Shown: positions 14,319 through 23,591 of the stretch, in pieces
How positions within the stretch are numbered: the stretch's first letter is position 1
Layout: each line of letters starts with the position of its first letter
Source: Bacteroides muris (ex Afrizal et al. 2022)
GTDB lineage: Bacteria > Bacteroidota > Bacteroidia > Bacteroidales > Bacteroidaceae
Assembly: GCF_004793475.1 (NCBI RefSeq)
Contig: NZ_SRYZ01000040.1
Location: 1-35,506, forward strand
Direction of reading: 5' to 3'
Length of the DNA: 35,506 bases
Program-made: the position numbers and the translations under genes
The notes under the pieces: generated by a model
The model's database searches: none
What the model was told of the DNA's origin: nothing
What the model saw: the letters and a program-made list of their open reading frames with translations, nothing else

Positions 14319-15317
14319 CTATTTCGCTTTTTTATAATCCGCGATGAAACCCTCCATCATCCACTTGGACAAGGCTTGGCGGTTCGAACTGATTACAAAA
14401 CGGCGCTGGTCAAAAGTGTTCTGGATATTTCCCAATTCCACGAATACGGAAGCGGGAGAAGTATTGGCTAACACATAAAGATTGCGTGCGCTGACGGTTC
14501 CGGTAAACCCACGGTTGGGCTGGTGCCTGTCATATTCCGATTCGAAAGTTTTCTTCATGGCCTTAGCCAGACGCTTGCTGTCGGGCCTGTTTTTGGAGTG
14601 GTAAAAGAACACATCGGTCTGATGGCTCTTGCTGCGACTGTCCACATGAAGAAAAATGGCACGGCAATATTTATAGTTCTTGCGGTCTTTCTTGTAAAGC
14701 TCATTGATTTTGGCACAACGCTGCCGGAGGCGCGCCACCTGATTCAAGGGTATGGAAGCTCCCATGCACGTCTCACGTTTACTGTTGGAAAGATACTTAT
14801 CATCACGGATTCCGTCTTTGGCATCCTGGATAATGATACGGACTTCCGCCCCCTCTTGCATCAGGTTACGGGCAAGGCGCAAAGCGATATCATAGGCATA
14901 CTCGTCTTCATGCAGTTCTATTTTGCCGATTTTGCCGATGGCTCCGGGGTCGGGACCTCCATGCCCGCTCACTACATAAAAACAAGCACCCTGCAAACGG
15001 CCGGATGTCACTTTTACATCGGCAAGTGCTTTCCCGAACAAAGGTTCATTGATTGTTTTCTTCCCATTACCGGCCGGTTTTGATAATGGAGGCAGTACAT
15101 ACTTCACTCCCAGTCGCAACTCTTCCTTTCCTTTAAGAATTTTCTCGTTCAGCTCCAGAAAATCCTTATAATAGGCTCTCCCCGGGCGGTTGTTACGTTC
15201 CAGGAAGGCAGAGATTCCTTCTCCACGTCTCGGACTGTCCCGCTCTTCTTGAGCCGAAGCATTAAAAACACACAAAGTGCAAAATAGGATGGTCAGTAAA
15301 CAGAGTATGCGTTTCAT
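14319..15317 (-). CDS. N-acetylmuramoyl-L-alanine amidase (Amidase_3 family)
   Basis: A periplasmic zinc amidase of about 332 residues that cleaves the amide bond between MurNAc and the peptide stem. The start is taken at MKRILCLLTILFCTLCVFNA (signal peptide ending SAQ); an ATG six codons upstream (15335) is also possible. The catalytic domain runs from about residue 105 to the end. Zinc ligands are visible as His in SGHGGPDPGA, Glu in HEDEYAYDIA and His in IFLHVDSR. The catalytic Glu is in VFVELGNIQN. A linker with an unassigned N-terminal region (residues 24-100) precedes it. Divergent from the sulfhydrylase gene. Confidence 0.88.
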   Translation of the reverse strand: MKRILCLLTILFCTLCVFNASAQEERDSPRRGEGISAFLERNNRPGRAYYKDFLELNEKILKGKEELRLGVKYVLPPLSKPAGNGKKTINEPLFGKALADVKVTSGRLQGACFYVVSGHGGPDPGAIGKIGKIELHEDEYAYDIALRLARNLMQEGAEVRIIIQDAKDGIRDDKYLSNSKRETCMGASIPLNQVARLRQRCAKINELYKKDRKNYKYCRAIFLHVDSRSKSHQTDVFFYHSKNRPDSKRLAKAMKKTFESEYDRHQPNRGFTGTVSARNLYVLANTSPASVFVELGNIQNTFDQRRFVISSNRQALSKWMMEGFIADYKKAK

Positions 15318-15415
15318 ATTCCAATTATTCATCATTCATTTGGTTCGCGCCAATCTTCCAGCCGCTAATTTATGGCATTTTACCATACTTAAGCACAAAA
15401 TTATAATTTTTTCCC

Positions 15416-15423
15416 TACTTTTG
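15416..15423 (+). promoter_or_regulatory. -7 box of the O-acetylhomoserine sulfhydrylase gene
   Basis: TACTTTTG followed by CG, 52 nt before the ATG at 15476. The -33 region is A/T-rich without a clear TTTG. No SAM riboswitch structure was recognised in the short leader. Confidence 0.55.
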
Positions 15424-15475
15424 CGACAACTTACGCGATAATAATAGATAAGAAACTTTTAAAACAGATAACATT

Positions 15476-16756
15476 ATGGCAAAGCAATTCAAACCGGAGA
15501 CGCTGTGCGTACAAGCCGGATGGACTCCTAAAAAGGGCGAGCCTCGTGTACTCCCCATCTATCAAAGTACAACTTTCAAATATGATACCAGCGAACAAAT
15601 GGCACGCCTGTTCGACCTTGAAGACAGCGGTTATTTCTATACCCGCCTGCAGAATCCTACGAACGATGCAGTGGCCGCCAAGATTGCTGCCCTCGAAGGT
15701 GGTGTGGCCGCCATACTGACATCCAGCGGACAAGCCGCCAACTTCTATGCCATTTTCAATATCTGTCAGGCAGGAGACCATTTTGTTTGCTCCTCTACCA
15801 TCTATGGCGGAACATTCAACCTCTTCGGAGTGACTTTGAAGAAATTGGGCATCGACGTCACTTTCGTCAATCCGGATGCCAGCGAGGAAGAGATTTCCGC
15901 TGCTTTCCGCCCCAATACCAAGGCCCTGTTCGGCGAAACCATCTCCAACCCTACGCTCGAAGTGCTCGACATTGAAAAGTTTGCCCGCATAGCCCACAGC
16001 CACGGTGTGCCCTTGATTGTGGACAACACCTTCCCCACCCCCATCAACTGCCGCCCGTTTGAGTGGGGTGCCGACATCGTAGTACACTCTACCACCAAAT
16101 ACATGGACGGACACGCTACCAGTGTAGGTGGAGCCATTGTGGATAGTGGCAACTTCGATTGGGATGCCCACGCCGACAAATTCCCCGGGCTGTGTACCCC
16201 GGATGAGTCTTACCACGGGCTGACTTACACAAAAGCCTTCGGCAAGATGGCTTATATCACCAAAGCTACCGCCCAACTGATGCGCGACCTGGGCAGCATC
16301 CAGTCTCCACAAAACGCATTCCTGCTGAACCTGGGTCTGGAAACACTGCACCTGCGTATGCCCCAACATTGCAAGAATGCACAAACGGTAGCCGAGTATC
16401 TTGCCCAAAACGCCAAAGTGGCTTGGGTGAATTATTGTGGTCTGCCGGGCGACAAATACTACGAGCAGGCACAGAAGTACATGCCGAACGGCTCTTGCGG
16501 AGTTGTCACCTTCGGCTTGAAGGGCGGACGGGAAGAGTCTATCAAGTTTATGGATTCACTGAAACTGGCGGCCATCGTGACTCATGTGGCCGATGCACGT
16601 ACTTGTGTACTGCATCCGGCCAGCCATACACACCGCCAGTTGACGGACGAACAATTGATGGAAGCAGGCGTACGCCCCGACCTGATTCGCTTCTCGGTAG
16701 GTATAGAAAATGCAGAGGATATTATTGCGGATATAGAACAAGCGCTGAATGCTTGA
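15476..16756 (+). CDS. metY: O-acetylhomoserine sulfhydrylase (PLP enzyme)
   Basis: A 426-residue cytoplasmic enzyme of the Cys/Met metabolism PLP family that makes homocysteine from O-acetylhomoserine and sulfide (direct sulfhydrylation). It opens FKPETLCVQAGWTPKKGEPR, then PIYQSTTFKYDTSEQMARLF. Other landmarks are YTRLQNPTNDAV, SSGQAAN, DNTFPTP and HSTTKYMDGHATSVGG, where Lys208 carries PLP. The C-terminus has the ASHTHRQLTDEQ and DLIRFSVGIEN motifs. Length is as expected for MetY (about 425-430), longer than cystathionine enzymes (about 380). Single-gene unit, with a hairpin at 16796-16849 at its end. Confidence 0.93.
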   Translation: MAKQFKPETLCVQAGWTPKKGEPRVLPIYQSTTFKYDTSEQMARLFDLEDSGYFYTRLQNPTNDAVAAKIAALEGGVAAILTSSGQAANFYAIFNICQAGDHFVCSSTIYGGTFNLFGVTLKKLGIDVTFVNPDASEEEISAAFRPNTKALFGETISNPTLEVLDIEKFARIAHSHGVPLIVDNTFPTPINCRPFEWGADIVVHSTTKYMDGHATSVGGAIVDSGNFDWDAHADKFPGLCTPDESYHGLTYTKAFGKMAYITKATAQLMRDLGSIQSPQNAFLLNLGLETLHLRMPQHCKNAQTVAEYLAQNAKVAWVNYCGLPGDKYYEQAQKYMPNGSCGVVTFGLKGGREESIKFMDSLKLAAIVTHVADARTCVLHPASHTHRQLTDEQLMEAGVRPDLIRFSVGIENAEDIIADIEQALNA

Positions 16757-16795
16757 CAAGGTATAGAGATTATTCAAAACTTTCTTAATATTCTT

Positions 16796-16849
16796 TTAGG
16801 CGCGGATTTCACGGATTCAGTTCATTACATCCGCGTATTCCGCGCCTAA
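16796..16849. terminator. hairpin between convergent metY and hexosaminidase genes
   Basis: TTAGGCGCGGA (16796-16806) pairs with TCCGCGCCTAA (16839-16849) perfectly, with further pairing in the 32-nt loop (CGGAT with ATCCG). It can end transcription from both sides. GCGGATT...AATCCGC blocks are recalled as a dispersed Bacteroides intergenic repeat type. Confidence 0.6.
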
Positions 16850-16860
16850 TATCACAACAA

Positions 16861-19374
16861 CTATTTTACCTGCCACGTTATCGGCAAGCTTTCCTTTCCT
16901 TGATAGAATGTCTTTGCCTTTACCACCGAAGCATCACATTTTAACGGCTCCTTCCACAAAGCCGATTGGGTAGTAGGCTCCGAGCCATCAGTAGTGTAAC
17001 GTATTTCAGCACCATCAATGGCCACATTAGCATACAGATTTCCCTCTTTTACCCATAATCCCGGCTGGGGCAAGCGGAAGTTAATCCCATTCTTTGCCCA
17101 ATAAGGCATTTCGCTCCGACTGATTTTCTCATAATAAAGTGCCAAAGCTTGATTGAAAGCCTGCTGCTCTTGTGTGCCGGATAAATTTTCCCATGCCGGA
17201 TGAGCATTCCAGCCACGCTCTGCCAGCCCTAATATTTTTGGGAAAAGAAGATATTCCACACCCTCAAAACTACGGATGGTTTCGGCAAACAATTGTCCTT
17301 GTACACCCATAATATGCTTCTTGCCTATACCCGTCAAGGCAGTCTTCCCCTTCTCTGCATTATTCAAATCAATGGGATTGCCTGCCATATCCACACGCAA
17401 TGAACGATAAATGCTGAAAGGAAGCATAGAGAAAGAGACAGACTCATCCACATAACCTCCCCAATCGAGCCCACGCTCGTCCGGATGACCATTGTAAGCC
17501 ATATCCATATAGAAATTGCCCACGTTGCAAAGGATGACCGGATAACCGTTATTGGCTGTCTGATAAACCACTTCATCAGAGCCCGGTACAGTATTCCAGC
17601 AATACACACCGGCAGCCAGCCCCCTCAACTGTTGATGAGCCTCTTCGGTATGACCCAAAGCAACTTCCTGCCAACCACTGAATTTCAGTCCGTTCTTCTG
17701 CATCACATCCGCCATTTGCGTAATGAAATACTCCGACAAATCATGAGCTTTCGTCATGCCTTTTTCCTTCATCAGTTCCTGGCATTTCGGGGAGCCCATC
17801 CACACGCCGCGAGGCACTTCGTCACCACCCAAATGCACTGTGTACAGTGAAAGACCGGCTTCCTGATACATCGCATTAAGTTCCTGAATCACCTTCTCCA
17901 TAAAACGGTAAGTAGAAGGCAAGGCAACATTCATCACATTGTCCGTATAATATTGTACAGAAACATAACGTGAAGTATCTTCCGGTTCACTCAACATATA
18001 TTCTGTAGCTTTCCCCGGATCGGTTTCAAAATATTTGTTATAGCGTGCCTTCATGGAGACAATGGCAGCGCGGGCGTGCCCCGGAGATTCTATTTCCGGA
18101 ACAATGCGGACATGTCTTTCGGCAGCATACTTCAGCAAATCAATAAATTCCTCGCGGCTATAATATCCATTGCCTACAGTCTTTGCATCAGGGTCATAGC
18201 CACCGTCATAACATGGGTAGAGGCACTGACTCTCGTCAGTGGTATGCCCGCGACGACTACCCACAGCAGTCAGTTCTTCCAAACCGGGAATCTCCAAACG
18301 CCAGGCTTCATCATCACAAAAATGGAAATGCAGGACATTCAATTTATAAGATGCAAAAACATCCACCAGTTTCTTCAAGTTCTCCGGAGCGGTGAAATTA
18401 CGGGCTATATCTATCATTTGTCCGCGATATGCCAAATCCGGATAATCACGGATGGAAACTGCCTCCAGCAGATAAGGTTTCTTCTTGTCCTTCAACATTG
18501 ACAAAAGTGTCTGTGTGCCATTGAAGACGCCATGAGGAGTGGCAGCACTGATTTTTATCAGATTGCCGCCTATATTTATAGTATAATATTCATCGTTTAC
18601 GGCCTCTTTCCTATCAGGCAGTTCTTCCAACACAATCTTCACGGAAGCATTTTCGGCAACTTCCAAACCATACAAACCAGTCAGTTTCTCTTTCAACAAC
18701 TTGGCTTCACCGGCAAAGTTCTCCGGGAATACCAAAGCTACCTTACCTTCCAATACGACATTATCGCCTTCAATGGCTATCGCTTTCTTCACCGACGGAA
18801 GAATATCCGACTGCATCAAAGCAGGAGCACCAGCCAAGCGAAGATTTGATTCATAAATCTTAGTCGCATCCGGATAGCCGCTCATCGACTCGGGAGAAGG
18901 AAGCGGCAGCGCCTTCAAAGCTACAGGCAACGGACTGCCCTCTTCACCATCCACTGTCTCTACCCAATAAGTTCCTTCCGGTACATGGGAGTTCCGGTCT
19001 AGCTTGTAAGTACAAAGGAAAGTAATCCGCATGGAATCACCGGGAGCCAGCGGAACAAATTCATCTGTCGGATACATTTTGAAAAAATTACCGTTCACCA
19101 CCTCTACCTTCACTTCAGAGGCTCCCTCCTGCTTCACCTTGCGGGGAAGCTGTGAATAGTAAATTGTCCAGTTCTTTTTTAGAGGTTTTTGAGAGATATT
19201 CTTGAGAATAAAGGTATTCTCATAATATCCGGGGACGATGTCACTTGCACCCATTTCCCAGGTCAGAGCAACCGGTACCTCTGGTTCATTACTCGTTTTA
19301 CATCCAGCCAATAGTACCATTATACAAAATAACAATCCTGCCAGAGGAAGTTTCAAAATTCTCATGCAACTCAT
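16861..19374 (-). CDS. beta-N-acetylhexosaminidase lipoprotein, GH20
   Basis: An 837-residue lipoprotein (lipobox LLAGC at about residues 21-25) that removes terminal GlcNAc/GalNAc from glycans or chitin fragments at the cell surface or in the periplasm. Domains in order: carbohydrate-binding CHB_HEX-like beta domain (about 35-160), GH20 N-terminal alpha/beta domain (about 185-310), catalytic TIM barrel (about 315-740) and a C-terminal beta domain (about 770-837, EIRYTTDGSEPT). The catalytic pair is seen as Asp-Glu in HLGGDEVP (about residue 515). The barrel opens DYPDLAYRGQMIDIARNFTA. Either Met1 or Met4 may be the start. It may feed amino sugars to the neighbouring central metabolism, but no SusCD pair is linked. 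Confidence 0.93.
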   Translation of the reverse strand: MSCMRILKLPLAGLLFCIMVLLAGCKTSNEPEVPVALTWEMGASDIVPGYYENTFILKNISQKPLKKNWTIYYSQLPRKVKQEGASEVKVEVVNGNFFKMYPTDEFVPLAPGDSMRITFLCTYKLDRNSHVPEGTYWVETVDGEEGSPLPVALKALPLPSPESMSGYPDATKIYESNLRLAGAPALMQSDILPSVKKAIAIEGDNVVLEGKVALVFPENFAGEAKLLKEKLTGLYGLEVAENASVKIVLEELPDRKEAVNDEYYTINIGGNLIKISAATPHGVFNGTQTLLSMLKDKKKPYLLEAVSIRDYPDLAYRGQMIDIARNFTAPENLKKLVDVFASYKLNVLHFHFCDDEAWRLEIPGLEELTAVGSRRGHTTDESQCLYPCYDGGYDPDAKTVGNGYYSREEFIDLLKYAAERHVRIVPEIESPGHARAAIVSMKARYNKYFETDPGKATEYMLSEPEDTSRYVSVQYYTDNVMNVALPSTYRFMEKVIQELNAMYQEAGLSLYTVHLGGDEVPRGVWMGSPKCQELMKEKGMTKAHDLSEYFITQMADVMQKNGLKFSGWQEVALGHTEEAHQQLRGLAAGVYCWNTVPGSDEVVYQTANNGYPVILCNVGNFYMDMAYNGHPDERGLDWGGYVDESVSFSMLPFSIYRSLRVDMAGNPIDLNNAEKGKTALTGIGKKHIMGVQGQLFAETIRSFEGVEYLLFPKILGLAERGWNAHPAWENLSGTQEQQAFNQALALYYEKISRSEMPYWAKNGINFRLPQPGLWVKEGNLYANVAIDGAEIRYTTDGSEPTTQSALWKEPLKCDASVVKAKTFYQGKESLPITWQVK

Positions 19375-19500
19375 GTGTTAAGTTAATAAATGGAGGTAAT
19401 TTCTAAAATCTGATGCCAAAAATAAGCATTTTAAGCTAATTAACTGATAAAAGTAATAGTTTTTTTTTGACAGCAAGCTTCAATTTAGAACTATTATGCC

Positions 19501-19508
19501 TACATTTG
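19501..19508 (+). promoter_or_regulatory. -7 box of the malic enzyme gene
   Basis: TACATTTG followed by C, 33 nt before the ATG at 19542. It lies inside a longer open frame from 19467, which argues against any start upstream. No well-spaced -33 box is visible. Confidence 0.6.
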
Positions 19509-19541
19509 CAGCCAAATTATAACCAATTTAACTATTCTACC

Positions 19542-21830
19542 ATGGCAAAAATAACCAAAGAAGCAGCCTTGCTTTACCATTCGCAAGGCAAACCGGGTAA
19601 GATTGAAGTAATACCTACCAAACCTTACAGTACACAAACCGACCTTTCTCTCGCCTATTCTCCGGGCGTTGCAGAGCCGTGCCTCGAAATCGAGAAAAAC
19701 CCGCAGGACGCATATAAATACACAGCTAAAGGTAATCTTGTTGCGGTTATTTCCAACGGTACCGCCGTACTTGGGCTGGGCGATATAGGAGCCATGGCAG
19801 GCAAGCCGGTCATGGAAGGCAAAGGACTGCTGTTCAAAATCTACGGAGGCATCGACGTCTTCGACATTGAAGTCAACGAAAAAAACGTGGACAAATTCGT
19901 GGAAGCCGTAAAAGCTATTGCCCCCACTTTCGGCGGCATCAACTTGGAAGACATCAAAGCTCCCGAATGCTTTGAGATAGAACGCCGCTTGAAAGAAGAG
20001 TTGGACATTCCCGTGATGCACGATGACCAGCATGGCACAGCCATCATCTCCAGCGCAGGCTTGTTGAACGCTCTGGATGTAGCAGGCAAGAAAATAGAAG
20101 ACGTAAAGATTGTCGTGAACGGAGCCGGCGCTGCCGCCATTTCATGTACAAAACTGTATGAGTCTCTGGGTGCCACGCACGAGAACATTGTGATGCTGGA
20201 CTCCAAGGGAGTAATCAGCAGCGACCGTGAAGGGCTGAATGAGACCAAACGTTACTTTGCCACCGACCGCCGCGACATCCACACACTGGAAGAAGCGGTT
20301 CGCAATGCCGATGTATTCCTCGGTCTTTCCAAAGGCAACGTTTTGACACAAGACATGATACGGAGCATGGCCGATACACCCATTGTCTTTGCCCTTGCCA
20401 ACCCCGTGCCCGAAATCTCTTACGAAGACGCCATGGCTGCCCGCCCCGATGTATTAATGTCTACCGGGCGAAGCGACTATCCCAATCAAATAAACAACGT
20501 TATCGGATTCCCTTATATCTTCCGTGGCGCATTGGATGTAGCCGCCAAAGCCATCAACGAAGATATGAAGCTGGCCGCCGTGCATGCCATCGCAGATTTG
20601 GCCAAACAACCCGTACCCGACGTAGTAAACGAAGTCTATCACGTGAATAACTTCACTTTCGGTCCCGACTATTTCATCCCGAAGCCCGTCGACCCACGCC
20701 TTATCACTGAAGTATCTATGGCAGTGGCAAAGGCAGCTATAGAAAGCGGAGTGGCACGCAACCCCATAACCGATTGGGAAGCTTATCGCCAACACCTGAA
20801 AGAACTGATGGGACAAGAAAGTAAACTGACCCGCCAACTCTATGATACAGCCCGCCGTAACCCGCAACGTGTGGTATTTGCCGAAGGTATCCACCCCAAT
20901 ATGCTAAAAGCAGCTGTGGAGGCAAAAGCAGAAGGTATCTGCCATCCCATTATATTGGGCAACGACGAAGCCATCGAAAAGCTGGCAAAAGAACTCGACC
21001 TCAGCCTCGAAGGTATTGAAATCGTAAATCTGCGTCATCCGGATGAAGCACCGCGCCGTGAACGCTATGCCCGCATTCTTGTCGAAAAGCGTGCTCGCGA
21101 AGGCGCCACATACGAAGAAGCCAATGACAAAATGTTCGAACGCAACTACTTCGGTATGATGATGGTGGAGACGGGTGAAGCAGATGCTTTCATCACAGGC
21201 CTCTACACCAAATACAGCAATACCATCAAGGTTGCCAAGGAAGTCATTGGCATCCGTCCGGAATACAAGCATTTCGGCACCATGCACATTCTGAACTCCA
21301 AGAAAGGCACATACTTCCTGGCCGACACGTTGATTAACCGTCATCCCAATGCCGAAACGTTGATTGACATCGCCAAGCTGTCTGAACACACAGTCCGCTT
21401 CTTCAATCATACCCCGATAATGGCCATGTTGAGCTACTCTAACTTCGGTGCTGATAAAGAAGGAAGTCCGGTAAGCGTACACGAAGCCGTGGATTATATG
21501 CAGCAGAACTATCCCGACCTTGCCATTGACGGAGAAATGCAAGTGAATTTCGCCATGAACCGCAAAATGCGTGATGCCAAGTATCCGTTTACGCGCTTGA
21601 AAGGAAAAGACGTAAATACACTGATTTTCCCGAACTTGAGTTCTGCAAACTCTGCTTACAAGCTGTTGCAGGCAATGGATACGGACTCCGAACTGATTGG
21701 TCCCATCCAAATGGGACTGAACAAGCCTATCCACTTTACCGATTTTGAAAGCTCCGTGCGAGATATCGTTAACATCACCGCAGTGGCAGTTATCGATGCT
21801 ATCGTAGACAAAAAGAAAGCAGCCAAATGA
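19542..21830 (+). CDS. maeB: NADP-dependent malic enzyme fused to a phosphotransacetylase domain
   Basis: A 762-residue enzyme that oxidatively decarboxylates malate to pyruvate, supplying NADPH. The start at MAKITKEAALLYHSQGKPGK is chosen because the -7 box at 19501-19508 lies upstream. Malic-enzyme landmarks: TDLSLAYSPGVAEPCLEIEK, GLGDIGAMAGKPVMEGKG, INLEDIKAPECFEIERRL, MHDDQHGTAI and VVNGAGAAAISC (Rossmann). From about residue 430 a Pta-like phosphate acetyltransferase domain follows (NPQRVVFAEG, NYFGMMMVETGEADAFITG, IFPNLSSANSAYKLLQ). In MaeB the Pta part is thought to be regulatory (acetyl-CoA binding) rather than catalytic. A 57-codon gene overlaps its stop codon. Confidence 0.93.
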   Translation: MAKITKEAALLYHSQGKPGKIEVIPTKPYSTQTDLSLAYSPGVAEPCLEIEKNPQDAYKYTAKGNLVAVISNGTAVLGLGDIGAMAGKPVMEGKGLLFKIYGGIDVFDIEVNEKNVDKFVEAVKAIAPTFGGINLEDIKAPECFEIERRLKEELDIPVMHDDQHGTAIISSAGLLNALDVAGKKIEDVKIVVNGAGAAAISCTKLYESLGATHENIVMLDSKGVISSDREGLNETKRYFATDRRDIHTLEEAVRNADVFLGLSKGNVLTQDMIRSMADTPIVFALANPVPEISYEDAMAARPDVLMSTGRSDYPNQINNVIGFPYIFRGALDVAAKAINEDMKLAAVHAIADLAKQPVPDVVNEVYHVNNFTFGPDYFIPKPVDPRLITEVSMAVAKAAIESGVARNPITDWEAYRQHLKELMGQESKLTRQLYDTARRNPQRVVFAEGIHPNMLKAAVEAKAEGICHPIILGNDEAIEKLAKELDLSLEGIEIVNLRHPDEAPRRERYARILVEKRAREGATYEEANDKMFERNYFGMMMVETGEADAFITGLYTKYSNTIKVAKEVIGIRPEYKHFGTMHILNSKKGTYFLADTLINRHPNAETLIDIAKLSEHTVRFFNHTPIMAMLSYSNFGADKEGSPVSVHEAVDYMQQNYPDLAIDGEMQVNFAMNRKMRDAKYPFTRLKGKDVNTLIFPNLSSANSAYKLLQAMDTDSELIGPIQMGLNKPIHFTDFESSVRDIVNITAVAVIDAIVDKKKAAK

Positions 21831-22000
21831 GACGGCCGTTATCAAAATTCCAAATAGTTTGCATTATGTTGCTTTGGGCAGCACTTTGCTACATCGTTTT
21901 GATATCTGCCGAACGAATTGACGGTCCAATTCTCCTAACACTTGCCATTTCGGCGGCTTTAGTATTTATTCCCGTCATAAAGTCTCTAAAAAGAGGATAA
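21827..22000 (+). CDS. 57-residue two-helix membrane protein overlapping the malic enzyme stop
   Basis: The ATG at 21827 overlaps the TGA stop of maeB (ATGA), a classic translational-coupling arrangement. The product (start MRRPLSKFQIVCIMLLWAAL) has two hydrophobic stretches (about residues 9-27 and 34-51) separated by a charged loop SAERIDG, and a basic end KSLKRG. The gene is closed by a strong terminator at 22023-22064. The family is unknown to me. The coupling and basic N- and C-termini support a real small protein, perhaps linked to malate metabolism. Confidence 0.6.
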   Translation: MRRPLSKFQIVCIMLLWAALCYIVLISAERIDGPILLTLAISAALVFIPVIKSLKRG

Positions 22001-22022
22001 ATAATATCTTTTTATTCAATTT

Positions 22023-22064
22023 TGCGGTATAAAACAATAAATTTGATGTTTTATACCGCATTTT
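22023..22064 (+). terminator. intrinsic terminator of the maeB operon
   Basis: TGCGGTATAAAAC (22023-22035) pairs perfectly with GTTTTATACCGCA (22048-22060), loop 12 nt, followed by TTTTATTT. It precedes the gdhA promoter. Confidence 0.85.
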
Positions 22065-22076
22065 ATTTATAAATTG

Positions 22077-22107
22077 TTTGTCTATTTCATTTTTATGTAT
22101 ACTTTTG
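22077..22107 (+). promoter_or_regulatory. canonical promoter of gdhA
   Basis: TTTG (22077-22080) and TACTTTTG (22100-22107) are separated by 19 nt, a full match to the Bacteroides sigma-ABfr promoter. The transcript would begin near 22112 and carry a leader of about 125 nt. Confidence 0.8.
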
Positions 22108-22148
22108 CAACCGCAATAAAGCAATGGGATAATATACTAATGCGGTAT

Positions 22149-22207
22149 GACATACCAAATGTAATCATAGCGCAGCAATTAGCATATTAACATATTGGCA
22201 CATTAAA
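22149..22207 (+). repeat. Bacteroides intergenic repeat, copy 2, in the gdhA leader
   Basis: Shares with the block at 5210-5319 the order TGTAA, GCGCAGC (22170-22176), CATATTA and terminal GCACATTAAA. The small dyad GGTATGACATACC lies just before it (22144-22156). Being inside the predicted leader, it may be transcribed with gdhA. Confidence 0.55.
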
Positions 22208-22237
22208 GCAATAAGTAACCAATAAAAGAAATAGATT

Positions 22238-23575
22238 ATGAATGCAGCTAAGGTATTAGAAGACCTGAAAAGACGGTTCCCCAATGAACCGGAGTATCAT
22301 CAAGCGGTAGAAGAAGTTCTCTCTACTATTGAAGAAGAGTACAACAAACATCCGGAGTTTGACAAAGCCAATCTGATTGAACGTCTTTGCATCCCCGATC
22401 GCGTTTACCAATTCCGTGTTACCTGGGTAGACGATAAAGGTAACGTACAAACCAACATGGGCTATCGTGTACAGCACAACAATGCCATCGGCCCATATAA
22501 AGGCGGTGTTCGTTTCCATGCTTCTGTGAACCTGAGCATCCTGAAGTTCCTTGCTTTTGAGCAGACATTTAAAAACTCATTGACAACTCTGCCTATGGGT
22601 GGCGGTAAAGGTGGTTCGGACTTCTCTCCACGCGGCAAGTCCAATGCCGAGGTTATGCGTTTCGTTCAGGCTTTCATGCTGGAGCTGTGGCGTCATATCG
22701 GTCCTGAGACAGACGTACCTGCCGGTGATATCGGTGTAGGTGGTCGCGAAGTAGGTTTCATGTTCGGCATGTATAAGAAACTGGCTCATGAATTCACCGG
22801 TACTTTCACTGGCAAAGGCCGTGAATTCGGTGGTTCGCTGATTCGTCCGGAAGCTACGGGGTACGGTAACATTTACTTCTTGATGGAAATGTTGAAGACT
22901 AGGGGTACTGACCTGAAAGGCAAGACTTGCCTGATCTCCGGTTCCGGCAACGTAGCTCAATATACGGCCGAGAAAGTATTGGAATTGGGAGGTAAAGTAT
23001 TGACCATGTCTGATTCTGACGGTTACATATACGATCCGGACGGTATTGACCGCGAGAAGTTGGATTACATCATGGAGCTGAAAAACCTCTACCGTGGACG
23101 TATCCGCGAGTATGCCGAACAATATCCGGGCGTCAAATATGTGGAAGGTGCCAAGCCTTGGGGAGAAAAAGCAGACATAGCTTTGCCTTCCGCCACTCAG
23201 AATGAATTGAATGGCGACCATGCCCGTCAATTGGTAGCCAACGGTGTGATAGCCGTTTCCGAAGGTGCCAACATGCCTTCTACTCCGGAAGCCATCAAAG
23301 TATTCCAAGATGCAAAAATTTTGTATGCTCCGGGTAAGGCAGCCAACGCCGGCGGTGTATCAGTATCTGGTCTCGAAATGACTCAGAACTCCATCAAGCT
23401 GAGCTGGAGTGCAGAGGAAGTGGACGAGAAACTGAAGAGCATTATGAAGAACATTCACGAAGCTTGCGTACAATACGGCACAGAAGCCGACGGTTATGTA
23501 AATTACGTGAAGGGTGCCAATGTGGCCGGATTTATGAAGGTGGCAAAGGCTATGATGGCACAAGGGATTTTGTAA
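22238..23575 (+). CDS. gdhA: NADP-specific glutamate dehydrogenase
   Basis: A 445-residue hexameric-type enzyme that makes glutamate from 2-oxoglutarate and ammonia using NADPH, the main ammonia entry route in Bacteroides. It opens MNAAKVLEDLKRRFPNEPEY. The substrate domain has GYRVQHNNAIGPYKGGVRFH, and TLPMGGGKGGSDFSPRGKSN with Lys124. DVPAGDIGVGGREVGFMFG follows. The Rossmann domain has CLISGSGNVAQYTAEK. The C-terminal EGANMPSTPEAI and GKAANAGGVSVSGLEM are typical of the small, assimilatory type (about 445-450 residues). It has its own promoter (22077-22107), a long leader and a terminator (23592-23645). Confidence 0.95.
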   Translation: MNAAKVLEDLKRRFPNEPEYHQAVEEVLSTIEEEYNKHPEFDKANLIERLCIPDRVYQFRVTWVDDKGNVQTNMGYRVQHNNAIGPYKGGVRFHASVNLSILKFLAFEQTFKNSLTTLPMGGGKGGSDFSPRGKSNAEVMRFVQAFMLELWRHIGPETDVPAGDIGVGGREVGFMFGMYKKLAHEFTGTFTGKGREFGGSLIRPEATGYGNIYFLMEMLKTRGTDLKGKTCLISGSGNVAQYTAEKVLELGGKVLTMSDSDGYIYDPDGIDREKLDYIMELKNLYRGRIREYAEQYPGVKYVEGAKPWGEKADIALPSATQNELNGDHARQLVANGVIAVSEGANMPSTPEAIKVFQDAKILYAPGKAANAGGVSVSGLEMTQNSIKLSWSAEEVDEKLKSIMKNIHEACVQYGTEADGYVNYVKGANVAGFMKVAKAMMAQGIL

Positions 23576-23591
23576 AAACTAAAGCCATAGT

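Noticed and set aside
19467..19541. 25-residue N-terminal extension of the malic enzyme
   Set aside because: It would overlap the -7 box and does not resemble MaeB homologues; the ATG at 19542 is preferred.
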